Origin: Paramecium pentaurelia
Taxonomy: Eukaryota > Ciliophora > Oligohymenophorea > Peniculida > Parameciidae
DNA: 64,000 nucleotides
NCBI GenBank assembly: GCA_905183005.1
Contig: CAJJDO010000091.1
Span: 124,001 to 188,000, forward strand
Direction of reading: 5' to 3'
The position numbers and the translations under genes are program-made. The notes below the pieces were generated by a model. It saw only the letters and a list, made by a program, of their open reading frames with translations, was not told the DNA's origin and searched no databases. Positions 10,893 to 24,343 of the stretch are shown here, piece after piece (position 1 is the stretch's first letter; the number at the start of each line of letters is the position of its first letter).

Positions 10893-12625
10893 TCATCTGC
10901 TTAATTGTTAAAGTTCGATTTCATCAAATTACATATCTTGATTAATAAGGGGAAGAGTTTAGTTTGCCATAACTTCATCAGTCAAATTGTCATACATATC
11001 CTTTTTATATGTCTCTTGCAAAAACCTAAATTAGACTTATTAAAATTAATACATACCATGTCAATCCAAGAGCTACTATTGCCAATAAACCAACAATTGT
11101 AATTGCATTTGCTTATTGATATATTTCCTACATATAAGATACATACAAAGGAGCAAAAGTACTGCCCAATTATCCAAAAGTCATACAAACTCCATACCCA
11201 TATGATCTAACAGTTGTTACATAAGCTTCTCCTGTGTATGTATTAAGCATTGAATTATATATAGTAATGCTTGCTTTGATCAATATAGCACTAAGTAAAT
11301 GAAGAATCTATTGCCAACATAAGGAACCTAAACATTCTGATGGAACATCAATATAGGCTAATGTAGCACTCAATATCATTGTAAGTAAACAAAACTATAA
11401 TGAAATGATTCTAGGATATTTCAACTTAAAATATACTAATTAATAATATCAATATAATCTTACAGCTTGACATTCCAGTTGTTAATTCTACTAAAGCCAA
11501 CATTCTTAATGTAGTTGTCATTGATATTCCAAATGTAGATACTGAAAATTGTAAACCATAATAAGTAAAATATCTCAAAAACCACATTTAAACTAGAATA
11601 GATGTTTATATTAGTAATTTTGATCTTTTCATCAATTCCCAATATCCTACATTCTAATTAGATTGTTGTGTTAAATTAACTTAAGTTTCCACTCTTTTAA
11701 CAGATGCTATTTTTACACATCTACTATTGAACTTATCTAATTCTTCCATAAAATTGAATTCAAATGGTCTTCTTTTATTAAAAATACTCATAAATCTAAA
11801 TACTTTTCTACATTCATCATATTATTATTTAGAAATTAGCCATCTAGGTGATTCAACAAAGTAAAAATAATCCAATATTACTGTTACTAATAGAGGAACT
11901 CCAATACTCCACATCATTAAAAGTCTCCATGATTATAAAATATCAACAATAAATGGATATATTAACATAGAAGAACTCCATATAACAATTAATAAAGAAC
12001 TAGCAATAGATCTAAATCTTAATGCACTTATTTCAGTAATGTAAACATAAACTACAGTCTCATATCCACTTAATCCAAAACCTGCAATAAAGAATAAAGT
12101 ATAAAGAGATAATAAACTCTCACAAAGTGACCCTACAAAAATTGATACTGAACCTAAACTCATTCCAAATAATAAAATTTTTCTTCTTCCAAAAATATTT
12201 GCTAATATTGGAAATGTAAATCCTCCAAACATTTAACCAACAAAAAATAATGCTGCTATAAAGGCTTTTCTACCATTACAAAATAATCCAAATTCTTTTG
12301 CAATACTGTCAAATCCAATTAAACTATCTATTCTATTGTTACAATTAGGATATTCGATACAAATCCCATCAGTGCAATATCTGGAGGGATTTTATAATAA
12401 ATAGGGCATACCCATTACAAAAAATGAATAAAACAAAAACTGTATGCATAATAATAATGTGATCCTCTATTGATATTTAGAATTGTCTCCAACATATTCA
12501 AATGCTTGATCCAATGTGATAAAAGCTCTATTCATATTATAAGCTTCAAAAGCAGGCTTTTTGTACTTCTTATCCTGAAGTAATTCCAACTATTGTTTAA
12601 ATTAGTTCTTAATTGAGTTTATCAT
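10893..12625 (-). CDS. Major facilitator superfamily transporter (SLC22/sugar-porter-like)
   Basis: About 560 aa. A soluble N-terminus of about 65 aa precedes the first membrane span (LLLCIQFLFYSFFVMGMPYL). A large extracellular loop with several Cys (YCTDGICIEYPNC) follows, as in organic-cation carriers. The loop between spans 2 and 3 has the MFS signature as FGRRK. Further spans follow, and YVYITEISALRFRS resembles the 'E-x-x-x-x-x-x-R' element of SLC22/sugar porters. The C-terminal tail is acidic and cytosolic. The substrate cannot be told from sequence. Its stop lies 22 bp from the start of the next gene on the same strand. Confidence 0.82.
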
Positions 12626-12814
12626 GTATAACAAATTATTATTAATTTTAGTAATTTTATTAAATTGCAAAATTTCTAATAAGAGTATTCTTCTTTGATT
12701 TTCCTATTTTATTAATATTTGCAATCATTTATAAAATAACTAATTAAAATTGATTGTCTTTTTTAGCAATTTATTTTGGAAATTTTAAATTAAATTTCTA
12801 ATGAAATGTTGTTA

Positions 12815-13045
12815 TCACTTGAAAAATAATAAATTAAAATTCAAACTTTTTTTTTAATTCACAAATTATCTATCCTTATTATTAATAAATCTTGATTAAA
12901 TATTGATATTTCTCATTAATATACTATTTTGATCACCTTCAATAATAAACCTGATTTTATAAGTAGGATCACTTTTTTGAGAACTATCAACTTTAATTGA
13001 ACTATTTGGATTAAATTCAATAATAGTTAATAAAAATGAACTCAT
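12815..13045 (-). CDS. Small ORF, unknown (76 aa)
   Basis: An uninterrupted frame from ATG 13045 to TGA 12815 gives a polar, mixed-composition protein (MSSFLLTIIEFNPNSS start, basic end). It uses TAA for Gln and looks more codon-like than the flanking sequence, but in this code an opening of 77 codons can arise by chance. It could be a gene or a remnant. The flanking 12626-12814 and 13046-13358 show nothing else. Confidence 0.3.
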
Positions 13046-13358
13046 TATTATCAAATGGATATACTTAATAATAATATAATATAAAGCATTTTATATTTAA
13101 AAAAAGATTTTTCTTAATTAATTTGAATTCTACTTATTGAACAAATGATTTTTATTATTATAAAGAAAATTGGATATAGATAATAAAACTTAAGAATATT
13201 ATCATTAAAATATCAATAGATTTATTTATATAATGACGTATTATAATTTAAAATTTTTATTGATATTATAAAATATGATATTTAATAAATATAGTATAAA
13301 TATATATTTATTGAAGATATGATCTTAAAAATATATTGTTTACAATTTAAAATAGTAA

Positions 13359-14800
13359 TCATTATTATGATGTTATTTATTTTCTAATATTCCTACGAGC
13401 ATAATTATTAGGAGATTAATGATATTTGGATTTATTATTTTCTTATCTTTCTGAATCATTGACATTTCTGTATAAATAAGGTAGATTACTCATTTATTTC
13501 TTTAATATAGGTTTTGGTAATGGGTGTTATTCAGATAATTATTTTTGTAACTATTTTCTTGAGACAATTGCTTCAGCTCTTCTTTCTAAATTTATTTCCT
13601 CTTCTTTATATTAACTACTTGGTCTTCTTCTTGTTACAACTTTTGGTTATCTATATTCAGATGGCAGAGTTGGTAATATTTCTTCATGAACTGAGGCAAT
13701 TCTATAGAATCTCTTCTCATATTCAATACAAGAATTATTAACTGATTTTCTATTTAATGGCATTAATTTTGAAGATTAAACACTATATCTAACTGATTCA
13801 TTATCATTTTCTTTATTTTCATTATAATACTTCTTTGTTGGTAATATATCATTGAGTGTACTAAGATTTTTTGGAAGTTAAATAGTTTTCATCATTCTTT
13901 TATTAATAGCTATAGAGGGTGTTTTGATGTACAATCTACTAAAATCAGAATTCATTAAATTACTATTTATAATCTAATCACAACTAGGTCTAGCTGAAGC
14001 ATTAAGCCTCAACATTTAACCAATTAATGAAACTAATTAATTACTATACCCATTTATAGGAGGGTACATTCCTTTTTGGATCTTTTTATACAGACCTTCC
14101 ATATCTAATGCTTGAAACGGAGGATGTAAATTGCACATCTCATATAAAACACACCCTAAGGACCAGATATCAGATTTATTGTCATATGGTTCATCTCTCC
14201 AAATTTCAGGTGATGCATAGTCTCAATTTACTTTAACTAAAATTACATGGAGTGCCTGTCTAAGTGTATAATAGACCTCTTTAGGCTATTTTTGAAACAT
14301 TTAAATCTCCTAATTTATAGATTCCATTTTAGATAAAAATGTTGGCAGATTTAACATCTCTATGAAATATCAATTTTTCATGTAATTCTTTCAAACCCTG
14401 TGTTATCTATATCAGGGCTTACCAAATATCTTATTCTTGAAACTTTTAATTCTTGTTCTTTTTATTTGTAATTTATTTAGCAACATCTCCTCCATCAGCA
14501 TATTCCATTATAATACCCAAAGTTTAAGTTTCTTTAATATGCACAAGAACAATACCATCAATATAAAAAGCCTCTTTATATCCTATAATAAACTCTTGAT
14601 TTAAAGAAGCTAATAGTCTAATTTCATTTAGAGCATTCTATTTCTCTTTCTCATTAAGAGTTCCCATTTTTATTTTCTTCATTGCATAAATTTGATGGTC
14701 AGCTCTCCTTGTTACCTATTTACATAATCTTAAATACCTTCCAAACCTCACTGAACGACCCTGAACCTAGCTTTTCCAACTCCTAAAATTGATGTAGCAT
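13359..14800 (-). CDS. NEK-family serine/threonine kinase
   Basis: Introns of 22 and 25 nt give 464 aa. The kinase domain occupies about residues 5-260: glycine loop LGSGSFSEVW, VAIK-type lysine in YAMKKI, catalytic loop HRDVKSANIF, and DLNVSKIA in place of the usual DFG-x-x (DLN, an altered magnesium motif). These are followed by GTPYYASPEIW and DIWSLGCVLYEM. HPPFQALDMEGLYKKIQKG is diagnostic for NIMA-related kinases, which act in cilia and cell division. The C-terminal tail of about 200 aa is basic, R/S/Q-rich and low complexity. DLG-to-DLN is worth noting, though Asp is kept. Confidence 0.9.
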
Positions 14801-15547
14801 CCGTTAAAATAATTTATAGAAATTAAGAAAAAGTGGAATTTCTCTTAGGTTTATTGAAAATTATCATATCAAAATGATAACCCCCGTAATATAATTAATT
14901 GTTTTGAAACTATTTCCTATCTAAATGCAAAAATGAAATATATATGTTTTAACTTAAATAATTATCTAAATTAATGAGTCAGAAGAAATGAAAATTCTTT
15001 AAAGAACACTTCAAAGTATATAATCTATATTAAAAATGAAAATTATTGAATCATCTTGAGTAGTGTAGATGGTGGAATTCCATAATAGATATTGATATAA
15101 AATTTATATGATTATAATTTATCATAATCAATAATTATATTTTTGTTGAGTATCAAAATATTTTCCACAAATTTTATTTTATTATTCTGTATAAAAATTT
15201 TACATTTTATTGATTTTACATTAAAATAATTCTTAAAAAGCAAATATTACTCATATGATGTAAAAAAAATAATGATTATCAAAGGTTTAATTATATTCAG
15301 AATTAGCTAAGTAAAAATATTGATATAATCTATCTATTAAGTTATGATTTTAATTATTTATTATATACATTTAACTTAATGTTATAAATAAATGATTATT
15401 TTTTATTTTTAACTTTTTTTATTGTGGTTGATTCTTAGAATTATCTGAATTATATTAAAATTCTTAATTTCCTAAAATAATTGTACTCTATTTAATCAAA
15501 AATAGTTATTCATTTTTTTGCTGACGTAACATTCATTAAAATAACAT
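14801..15547. other. Intergenic, no gene seen
   Basis: Very AT-rich spacer between two divergent genes. No coding frame, RNA or repeat recognised. Confidence 0.5.
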
Positions 15548-17057
15548 ATGGAAATTAAACCAAAGTGGATTTTTTGTTTGCTACTTTGCACAAATATTAT
15601 TATTAATCTAGACTAAGGTATCATTCCAGCAGGTATCGTCTATTTTTTTATTAAGCAATATAATAGATAGAAGAATCTCTTGAATTAACTTCAGAATAAT
15701 TAGGTTATTTAGGATCATAAGTTTATGCAGGTGTCACTCTGGTTTGTTTGTTTGGTGGAAAATTGTTTCTACATTTCAATTCAAAAATGATAGTCATGTT
15801 TAGTTATATTGGAATGATATCTTCCTTAACCTTATTTCCATTAAATTATGGATCAAGTTGGCCATTTTATATTTTTAGATTCCTCACAGGTTGTTCAAAA
15901 GTATTTAATTGTATTAAAAAAAGGCACCTATGATGATTTATTTTCCTGTTTGGGTAGATAATTTTGGTGGAGAATCAAAAACAATTTGGATTACAATTCT
16001 ACAAGGAGTAATTCCACTTGGTATATTTGTTGGTTACTCTTTATCAAGTGTTATTTCTAGTTTATGGTAATGGTAAGCAGCATTCTACATTTAAGTTATC
16101 ATGTTAACTGCTTGTGCAACTATTTTCATTATTTTTGTTAGAAATTAGGACTTTGATATAAAAAAAAGTACTAAAAGCAAATTAGGAAGTAAATCAATCA
16201 ATGAAGAATAATCATTTCTTGCTTAAACTTCAAAAAAAAGTTATTGCTAAATGATGAAAGAATTATATTCTATAAAATTATGGTTATGCTGTACAATTGT
16301 AATAAGCATATTGTATTTTATTGTAACTGGTATTTAATTTTGGATGACAGACTATATGATTCATGAGATGCATTAAGAGAAATAAACAGTGAATATTGTA
16401 TTTGCAATAGTATCAATAACTGCTCCTGTATTTGGATGTATTACAGGAGGATTAATAGCATAGAAATTAGGTGGATACTAAAGAACTAAATCATTATATG
16501 TGTGTGTCTTATATTGCTCGCTTTGTTGTTTAAGTGCTGCTCCAGTACCTTTTACAGAGACATTTTGGTTTGGAGCATTATGTCTATGGTTTTTATTATT
16601 CTTTGGAGGAGCAATAGTACCACCATTAATGGGAATTATGCTTTCTTCAGTTCCTAAACATTTGAAGGCATTTGCAAATTCAAGTACAACTATGTTTTAA
16701 AATTTGTTTGGTTTCTTACCTGCACCATCAATTTATGGATTTTTGATGGAAAGATATAATTCTCAAGTTGCAGTATTTGCATTGATGTATTATTCTTTTG
16801 TTGGATTATTTGTTATGTTATTAGCTGTTTATTTTAGGAGATAGTAGAATAATAAAAAGGTAGGATTTGAAGAAGTATTTGCTCAATAATAAGATTCAAA
16901 ATCATCTGTTTTATAAGATGAAGAAAACTTTAACATTACAGTTAGAGTACTTCAATATGGGGATGCTCCTTTAGTCACATCACTTACTCCTCATATAGAA
17001 GATTAAATTTTAAATTATGATAATCAAGAAGAAGAATTAAATTAAAAAGAAATTTGA
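15548..17057 (+). CDS. MFS transporter, spinster-like
   Basis: Two 23-nt introns give 487 aa. After a short N-terminus comes a first span with LDQGIIPAAI, which matches the 'NxxDRxxIAAAL' position of spinster-type carriers. ELTSEQLGYLGSQVYAG marks span 2, and about 12 spans follow. The first intron splits that first motif, so the splice is well supported. Loops contain LTGCSKAPMMIYFPVWV. The C-terminal tail of about 75 aa is acidic and cytosolic. Spinster-like proteins export lysolipids or sphingolipids; here the substrate is unknown. It is unrelated in detail to the MFS gene at 10893-12625. Confidence 0.82.
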
Positions 17058-17145
17058 TTTTATTATATCTCAAAGATTTATTATAATTTCTTAATTAATT
17101 ATAATAACAAAATTCTATTTATATAGAAAATGCTTCATTATAAAA

Positions 17146-18414
17146 TCAAATGGCTGGATTACGATGTAAGTAAGGTAAAGTATTTGGATCTTTTGGCATC
17201 TTCTCATTTTTTATTACTGAAATAACAGGTCCAGGTAAACCAGTCTCTATAAGAGTCTTTTTGGCTTCTCTTTCTAATATTTTTCTGATTGAAGAGTTGG
17301 AATGTATATTTGATAGATTCTAATACGTGCCATTTCTATCTATACTTTATATTGATTAAGAATTTCATCAGCAACATGTTTTGCAATTCTATCTTCCAAT
17401 GATGCTTTTTAATCTCCATTTGTAGTTGTCTTATCCCAATCTTACTTACCCTATTCTATTAATTCTTATTTCTTTTTTAATTGATTAATTGAATCTAAAT
17501 TAAAGATTATAATTACTTTATGTCTTTTCTGAATGAACAGATCTTGCTTCATCATTTTTACTTAAAGATTAACTAATTTTATCATAAATATCAGGTTCTC
17601 TTTATTCTTACTTTTATTCTGGTTGATTATTTGATTTTTCTTATTAATACTCTTATTTTTTAATTTCAGTAATTCTTTATTATAGAGCTTTGAGCATAAC
17701 ATTAACCTAAATTATTATAATTAATTACTTCTAAATCATTAATATATGAATCATAATCTAAATTTTCAACAAAATTTAAGAGTTCATCTTCTTCATTTTT
17801 CACATGTTACTCTTCTTCCTAACATTTAATATTTATAACTGTTAATTACTTCTTTAGTCATTGCCCATACAGGTTTTGTTTTATATCTCTTCTTTTTATC
17901 ACCTGTTTTACTATCAGATTTAGTATATTTTTCTTCTAATTTCTTAAGATTCTCTGCTGTTAATTCCACACTTAATTAATATTATAATTATATTACTTTT
18001 TACTTTTTGGTATTTCTTCTGACAATTCTTTTTTAATAATCTCATTCATTTATTTATAATCTTCCTTCATTTTTTTAGTTACTTCTCTATCTTTCTTTGC
18101 TAATTCTCTAACTCTTAAAAATTTCTCATCTTCTCTTGCTTATAATTCTTCTTTAGCATGTTTCTTAATCTAATTTTAGAGTTTGAATTCCTCCAACCAT
18201 TTCTTATGTCTTTCTAATACAGGATTAGTTTGAGGTACAACAACTTTTGGTTCTTCATACTTTTTTGTCAATCCCCATTAATCATAAGGTTAGACCCTTG
18301 AACAGAATGGTCTGAATTATTCTCATAATGATACTTTTCCTTTACTATCATTACATTCTCATTTGGCCTATTGCATAACATAACTCCTTTGAAATTATTT
18401 ATAGGAACATCCAT
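17146..18414 (-). CDS. Coiled-coil protein, unknown
   Basis: About 400 aa. A 23-nt intron near the start joins MLCNRPNENVMIVKEK to PFCSRVQPYDQWGL. This N-terminal block is Cys- and Pro-containing and looks conserved. It is followed by TNPVLERHKKWLEEFKLQNQ and a long K/E-rich helix, with further charged segments. The C-terminus contains PKDPNTLPYLHRNPAI. The layout (short ordered head, long coiled coil, ordered tail) is common in ciliary structural proteins, but I cannot name it. It converges on the MFS gene with 88 bp between stops and is divergent from the acyltransferase gene (108 bp). Confidence 0.65.
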
Positions 18415-18522
18415 TTTGATAAATGTAAAATTTATAAAAACTATAAATATTATAGTAAATCAATAAAAATACATATTAAATTAGACAGATATTTTCTAAT
18501 TAATATATTAATTTAAATAGTG

Positions 18523-20012
18523 ATGCTCCTTTCATTTTTTGAATGGCTTGGAGGTTTGATTGGTCTACCAGAAGATCAAGCAAGAATGGTGTTTGGATTC
18601 ATAATCACAATACCTTTAGGCTTCCTATTTAAAACATTAAAGAGTATTTAGATTAAATTATGAAACAAACATTAGGTGCTCAATTAAGAAAATATTTTGG
18701 TTTGACTATTGGTTTGCTATTATCATATATGTTATACTAGGAAAAATTGATTAGTGTAATAATATAGAATATCATTGTGTATGAAATGACTAAGCGAATT
18801 TCATTGAATAAAATTGGCATAAAAGCAAAATGGGTATTTTATGAAACCTTGATTTATGTTGCAGTACATCATATTTATAGACAATATACTGATTATGGTG
18901 GATGGTAAATATATGAATAATGAATAGGAAATTAGATATAACAACAATATTAATGATGAATACAGTAAAATGGACATCTTTTGCATATAATTATGAAGAT
19001 GGTTTAAGAAAAGATGAAGATTTGAATTCTGATCAATAAGAAAGAAAATTATCAAAAATGCCATCATATACAGATTATTTTGGATTTATGTTTTTCTTTT
19101 GTGGATGTTTAGCTGGAGTAAGATAAATTAATTAATTTAGCCATCTTTTGATTATTACGATTATGATATTTTTATTAAAAGGACTAATGTATATTAGAAT
19201 ATTCCAAGTACATTCTCTGAAACATTCCGTTTATTTAGAAATGCATTAATATATAGTTTTTTCATTGTTGTTGTATATCCAAGATGGTCTTTGGAATCTT
19301 TATTATCTACAGAATATGAAGAGGCCTGTTTGTTATACAAGATATTATGGTTAAATTTAACTATTACTTTACATCGAACAAAATATGTTTCAGGATGGTT
19401 ATTCTCTGAAAGTGGATTGGCTGCTGCTGGTTTTACTTATAATGGATAGTAGGATGGAAAAGATAGATGGTTAAGAATTAGATCAATTGATCCTACAATA
19501 GATTTGACTACAAATCCAAAAGATAAAATTGAATTATGGAATATTTCAGTTTAAGTTTGGTTAAAGAAATATGTTTATTTGAGAGTGTATCCTGAATCAG
19601 TATTAAAATCAAGTGCAGCTAAATCATAAAAAGCTCAATTAATAACATTTGCTGTCTCAGCATTTTGGCATGGATTTTATCCAGGTTATTATATTTCTTT
19701 CTTCCATTGGAATTTAATTGGAATGATCAATAAATATATCCATAAACTAGGATAGAATACAAATGTATTGAAAATTTGGGATAAAAATATCTTTTTCAGA
19801 TCTGTAAGATTTTATTTTGTAAATTCATTATTCAATTCTTTTGGAGTAGGATTTTAATTGATGAATGTAAGAGATAATTTAAGATTCTATGGATCAGTAT
19901 AGTAATTAATTATATTAATAATCTTAGTTACATTTTTAATTTAACAACCTATATTCTATTTGCATTTTTCACAGTAACTTAATTTGGCCAAAAACCAAGA
20001 AAGAAGTAATGA
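18523..20012 (+). CDS. MBOAT lysophospholipid acyltransferase (LPCAT/MBOAT1-2-5 type)
   Basis: Four introns (32, 23, 23 and 26 nt) give 461 aa, the usual MBOAT length, with many membrane spans. The invariant residues are visible: Asn in WNISVQVWLKKYVYLRV and the catalytic His in SAFWHGFYPGYY. A partly open MPSYTDYFGFMFF and CLAGPSFDY region matches the family. The enzyme transfers acyl groups to lysophospholipids in the ER. The last intron is needed to reach the C-terminus KPRKKQ, a dibasic tail like an ER-retrieval signal. It is head-to-tail convergent with the ceramide-synthase-like gene, another ER lipid enzyme. Confidence 0.9.
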
Positions 20013-20078
20013 TAAAATATAAACATAAAATTATTAATTAAAATATATATCTATATTTATTATTATTATTATTATTAA

Positions 20079-21110
20079 TCATTTTTCCTTCTTGTTATCT
20101 AATTTATTTTCTCTGTTATCATATACATTTTTATATTTACCTGCTGAAAAGATTCCAATACCTACTTTAACCATAAATATTGTCCAATAAATGTGCATTC
20201 CAAATAGAACTATCATTAATCCTACTTGATTGTACAAAGCATGTTTTGTATTTTCCCTATTATTATTATAATATTGTAATAATACCAGTAAAGTGAAAAT
20301 CCAGGATGATTTACTATGATATCATATATTTTAATAGGAAATACATAGACTCTAGTGTACAACCAAGAAATTTGAATAGCAGAGAAACTCATATAAACAA
20401 GAATTTTATTCTTTCCAATATCAGCATAGGTTCTTCCATATGCCAGAAAGATATCGCTTATGTCATGAAGTACCAAAACAACAATTCCAATACTTTCGCA
20501 ATTATAAATTGTTGAAAAATATAACAGACTTACTGCTAGAAAATGATGTAGTAAATATTCCCAATATTTCAATTCTATCTTTGTACCATGAATCATTAAT
20601 AACAATAGAGCATGAATATGACTTGATGTTTAGATCATATAATAGAATGGTACCCAAGGGTTCTATTAGAAATTATTTAAAATTGTACATCAGGCATGTT
20701 AGGGAAATCATACATGGTTTCTGTAAATTTAGTGCCTCCTAATTGACTAGGAAACCATTTTTCATCTCTAAAAACTATATATGCAAATATAGTAACTACG
20801 GAATAATAAAAAGTATCATAAATCCATTTAATTATTTTTTAAACTCTTAATTATCTATCCAAACCAATATATTTTTTATCTAATGATTTTGAGACATAAT
20901 CAAATACCAAATATCCATTGATTATCTTTGTGATCTTAATTAATACAGAATTTAATTTACATGAATTAGTATTAATCCAATAACCAACCACTTTAGATCA
21001 GTCCAATCAAATCTTCTAAGGTTCTTTTCTTTAAGGAATTGTTAAAATTGAATGACATCAAGGCTGTATAATGAAATAACAACTATGACCGATAAATTTC
21101 TAAATTACAT
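20079..21110 (-). CDS. TLC/Lag1 domain protein (ceramide-synthase-like)
   Basis: Introns of 26, 26 and 29 nt give 316 aa. A hydrophobic N-terminal segment (LSVIVVISLYSLDV) is followed by several spans. The Lag1 motif region is clear: double His in EYLLHHFLAVSLLY and HDISDIFLAYGRTYADIG, which fits 'HDxxD...' of ceramide synthases that N-acylate sphingoid bases in the ER. The C-terminus is short and charged. The start at 21110 is the first ATG in the domain's frame. A CCGCGAA string lies 5 bp upstream of it. Confidence 0.85.
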
Positions 21111-21350
21111 AAAACCGCGAAGAAAGAATATTTGAAGATTGTTTCATAGTGAGAAAATTTCACTAATTTACCTAAAGTGATGTTTTATTGACTTTCTTGT
21201 ATGAGTTGTTATTTTTTGGGTTTAAAAATGTTGGAAATCATGTTTAATAATTAGTAATAATATAGAAATAAATTCGGTAAAAGTTCCTATAAATAGTTTT
21301 ATTTTATAATATTATATTATTATCTCTCCATTAATTTATATAATTGAAAA

Positions 21351-22812
21351 ATGAAAATTGTCATATTTTTAGTTTTATATTTAAGCATAAATGCATATAT
21401 GCTTAGAAACAGGAAAGATTAAATGAAATAACAAAAGATCTTAGTACTATTCTCTTGTAGATATATAGTAAATTAGAGAAACTATAAAAAATCCCCATTC
21501 ACCATTGTATCACTCATCATACAATCGATTGGCATATTATGTAGATACATTTGGTCCTAGAATGTGGGGTTCAGAAGATATGGCTGATTCAATAGATGCT
21601 TTAGTTGAAGAGATACAAAGTTATGGATTTGATAGGGTTTGGAAAGAGAATTTAGGAGAAATCACATCATGGAAAAGAGGAGAAGAGAGTGTGACATTAT
21701 TTGATCCAAGATAGTACCCATAGAAATTAAATATGATTGGTTTAGGATGGAGTCCAGCAGGAACTATTAAAGCAGAAGTTGAAGTAGTTCATTCTTTTGA
21801 GGAATTAAAATCTATAGATGTTAAAGGGAAAATAGTTTGTTTTAATTATGAATGGAAAGGATATTCTTCTGGTTTATAATTTAGAACAAATGGACCAAAG
21901 ATAGCAGAAGATGCAGGTGCAATAGGAACTATTATAAGGAGTGTTGCAAGTATATCTATTTCATCACCACATACAGTATGATTATTGAATATAAAATAAA
22001 GGGAATGACAAACTATTAAGATATAAAATATCCAGCTGTTGCAATTACAGTTGAAGATGCAGATATGATAGATAGAATGAGATAAAGAGGCTAGAAAGTT
22101 GTGATTGAAATTAAAACGGGTGGAATATAATATAAAACAACAAGTGATAATATATTGGCAGAAATTAGAGGATCAAAATATCCAGATGAAATATTATTGA
22201 TGGGTGGTCATTGGGATTCATGGGATGTTGGATCTTAGACAGGTGCTAATGATGATGGTGCTGGAGTATTAGAATGTCTAGAAGCTTTGAAAATATTGAA
22301 ACATTTAGGAATAAGACCTAAAAGAACTATTAGATTTATAGCTTGGAGTGGAGAAGAAATGGGTATGGCTAATAATGGTGCCCAACATTATGCAAAAACT
22401 CATTCTTAAGAAAATCATATTGTTGCTTTTGAATCAGATTTTGGATCTACTTAACCATATGGTTTTGGTGTAACAGCAGGAGAAAAATTCACGTATTTCA
22501 CTTTTTTAGTAGTTTAGAGAACTTGTTATTTCTTTGGCTTAAGAGTATTTGACTGAAATTGGAGTTGAGAAAATATATCCTAATGCTGGAATGTCAGCTG
22601 ATAGTGCAGCATTAAGAAGTGTTACTGGAACTCCTGTTTTGAACAATAAAATAGTGGATAATGATACTCATGACTTTTATTTCACATATCATCATTCTGC
22701 TGGAGATTCCATGTGGATGATGAATGCTGATGATATGGATGATAATGTTATTGCCATTGCTAGTATTATGTATTTGATTGCTGATTATGATGGTCTTATA
22801 CCCACAAATTGA
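21351..22812 (+). CDS. CPQ: Secreted M28 carboxypeptidase (plasma glutamate carboxypeptidase type)
   Basis: Introns of 25, 26 and 25 nt give 461 aa, the usual CPQ size. A signal peptide (MKIVIFLVLYLSINA) begins the protein. After SPLYHSSYNRLAYYVDTFGPR comes a PA-type region, then the zinc-site motifs: GGHWDSWDVG (His, Asp), TGANDDGAGV (Asp), WSGEEMG (Glu-Glu), FESDFGS (Asp) and YHHSAGD (His). All metal and catalytic residues seem present, so an active co-catalytic zinc exopeptidase in a secretory or lysosomal compartment is expected. A cystatin-like gene follows 53 bp downstream. Confidence 0.9.
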
Positions 22813-22865
22813 ATGAATTTATGTAATTATTAATTGTAATATATTATTATTATTATTATTATTTA

Positions 22866-23338
22866 ATGAAAGCAATATTATTTATAGGTTTAATCCTTTG
22901 TTTTGCCAATTGTAGTCTTGAAACTATTGGATTGAGACACAAATTGTCCTAAATTATTCAAGAACATTAAACAAGTTTGTAAGATAAATAAATGTCAGGT
23001 GGATGGATTAAAGTAATATATAATTATATTCTCTAGTAACCATTAGAAGAATTTGAACAACAAAACAACAATATTATCAAATCCACTTTGGATGCTATTG
23101 AAGATAAATTTAATTTATCTAAAGATGGATATCAATATGAAAAGTTACTTCAAGTAACAACTCAAGTTGTTGCAGGAATCAACTATAAAGTTCTTGTCTA
23201 ATATGCAAAAGAGGATACCAAAAGAGTTTTTGAAGTTTAACAATATGTTGTGTAATCAATTCTTTTTAAATTAGTCCATGGAACCCATCAGCTAATTCAA
23301 TTACCAGAGTAGAAGAAATTAATTCATCTAACTAATGA
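22866..23338 (+). CDS. Secreted cystatin-like cysteine protease inhibitor
   Basis: Introns of 24 and 23 nt give 141 aa. The signal peptide is MKAILFIGLILCFANC. All three cystatin contact elements are present in order: Gly-Gly-Trp (residues 45-47), QVVAG (92-96, the QxVxG loop) and PW (122-123). The second intron must be removed to create the PW loop, which supports the splice. The family blocks papain-type proteases in secretory vesicles, lysosomes or outside the cell. It sits between a secreted exopeptidase and other genes; co-expression is not shown. Confidence 0.85.
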
Positions 23339-24082
23339 ATAAGTATTATATAAAATACAATTATATTAAAGTATCATTTAGTTTAAAAGATCAAATCCTA
23401 AATCTCTGATATTTCTGCTATTCGTTTTACAATTATATTTCTTATATATAGAATATATGAATACATTACAATTAATATATTTGATTCTATAAATTTAATT
23501 ATTAAATCCAACTTAATAATACATATATTTTAACTCATATTATACTTAATAAACAAACATACTTAAAAATTATTAATTTTATTTATTTGAAACATAATTG
23601 TTATCAATAAAGCATAGAGATTTACTTTTAATTATATATAGTTTTATCATGGATTTATTTCATAAATGTTATTATATTGGAATAAAAATTAGCTACATTA
23701 TTAATGAATTTATAAGATTGTCTTCACAATAATCCTATAAAAAATAAGAAGTCTCATTATTATTACATTCTCTTTACAATATTATTCTTCAAATGGCTAA
23801 AGATTAGTTTGAAACATTTGTTTTAGTAATAATTTTGAAAGTGTTTCAAAACAATATTAATATCTTATTTTCAAGTTTTTTGACTCTTTATTTCATGTGA
23901 AATCATTCCCTGAATTGGCTTTAATTTGTAATTCAAAGCTCTCTTATTGTATTTATTTCTTTCCATATTTTTATAAATTAATGGGGGTTAAATGTGTTTA
24001 GAGTATTGTCAATAAGGTAATTCAAAGCTTATTGTAATTTTAATTGAACTCTAATTATTATTTCATAATATTTAATTATAAA
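23339..24082. other. Intergenic, one weak ORF
   Basis: AT-rich. A plus-strand frame at 23649-23900 (83 aa, hydrophobic) and a 31-aa minus-strand frame are not convincing. No RNA or repeat seen. Confidence 0.4.
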
Positions 24083-24343
24083 ATGGGGAGTTCATGCTGT
24101 GCAAAGTAGCAAAGTGAAAAAGAAATATAATAAGGAATAAAGAGCAATTATATTAGATCATAGACAAGTAATACTTCTAAAGTTTTGTTCTCGAAACCTT
24201 CATAAGAAGTTAAGTATGAAAGTCACATATTACTTAATATTGATGAAGAACCCGTTGAAGAATTAAAAGAAGACTTTAAAGATAAGAAGTTATCTCCTTT
24301 GTCAAAAAATTTAAATAAAAAATTTCTTAATATGTTGGAGTGA
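24083..24343 (+). CDS. Small lipid-anchored protein, SKNLNKKF family member 1
   Basis: Single exon, 86 aa. It begins MGSSCCAK: Gly2 for N-myristoylation and adjacent Cys for palmitoylation, so it should sit on membrane leaflets facing the cytosol. The middle is acidic (IDEEPVEELKEDF). The C-terminus reads SKNLNKKFLNMLE. The gene at 51945-52295 starts MGCC and ends with the same SKNLNKKF block, so the two are paralogues. No known domain recognised. Confidence 0.7.

Noticed and set aside
23649..23900. 83-aa hydrophobic plus-strand ORF
   Set aside because: No homology, no clear intron structure, and such openings are expected by chance when TGA is the only stop.
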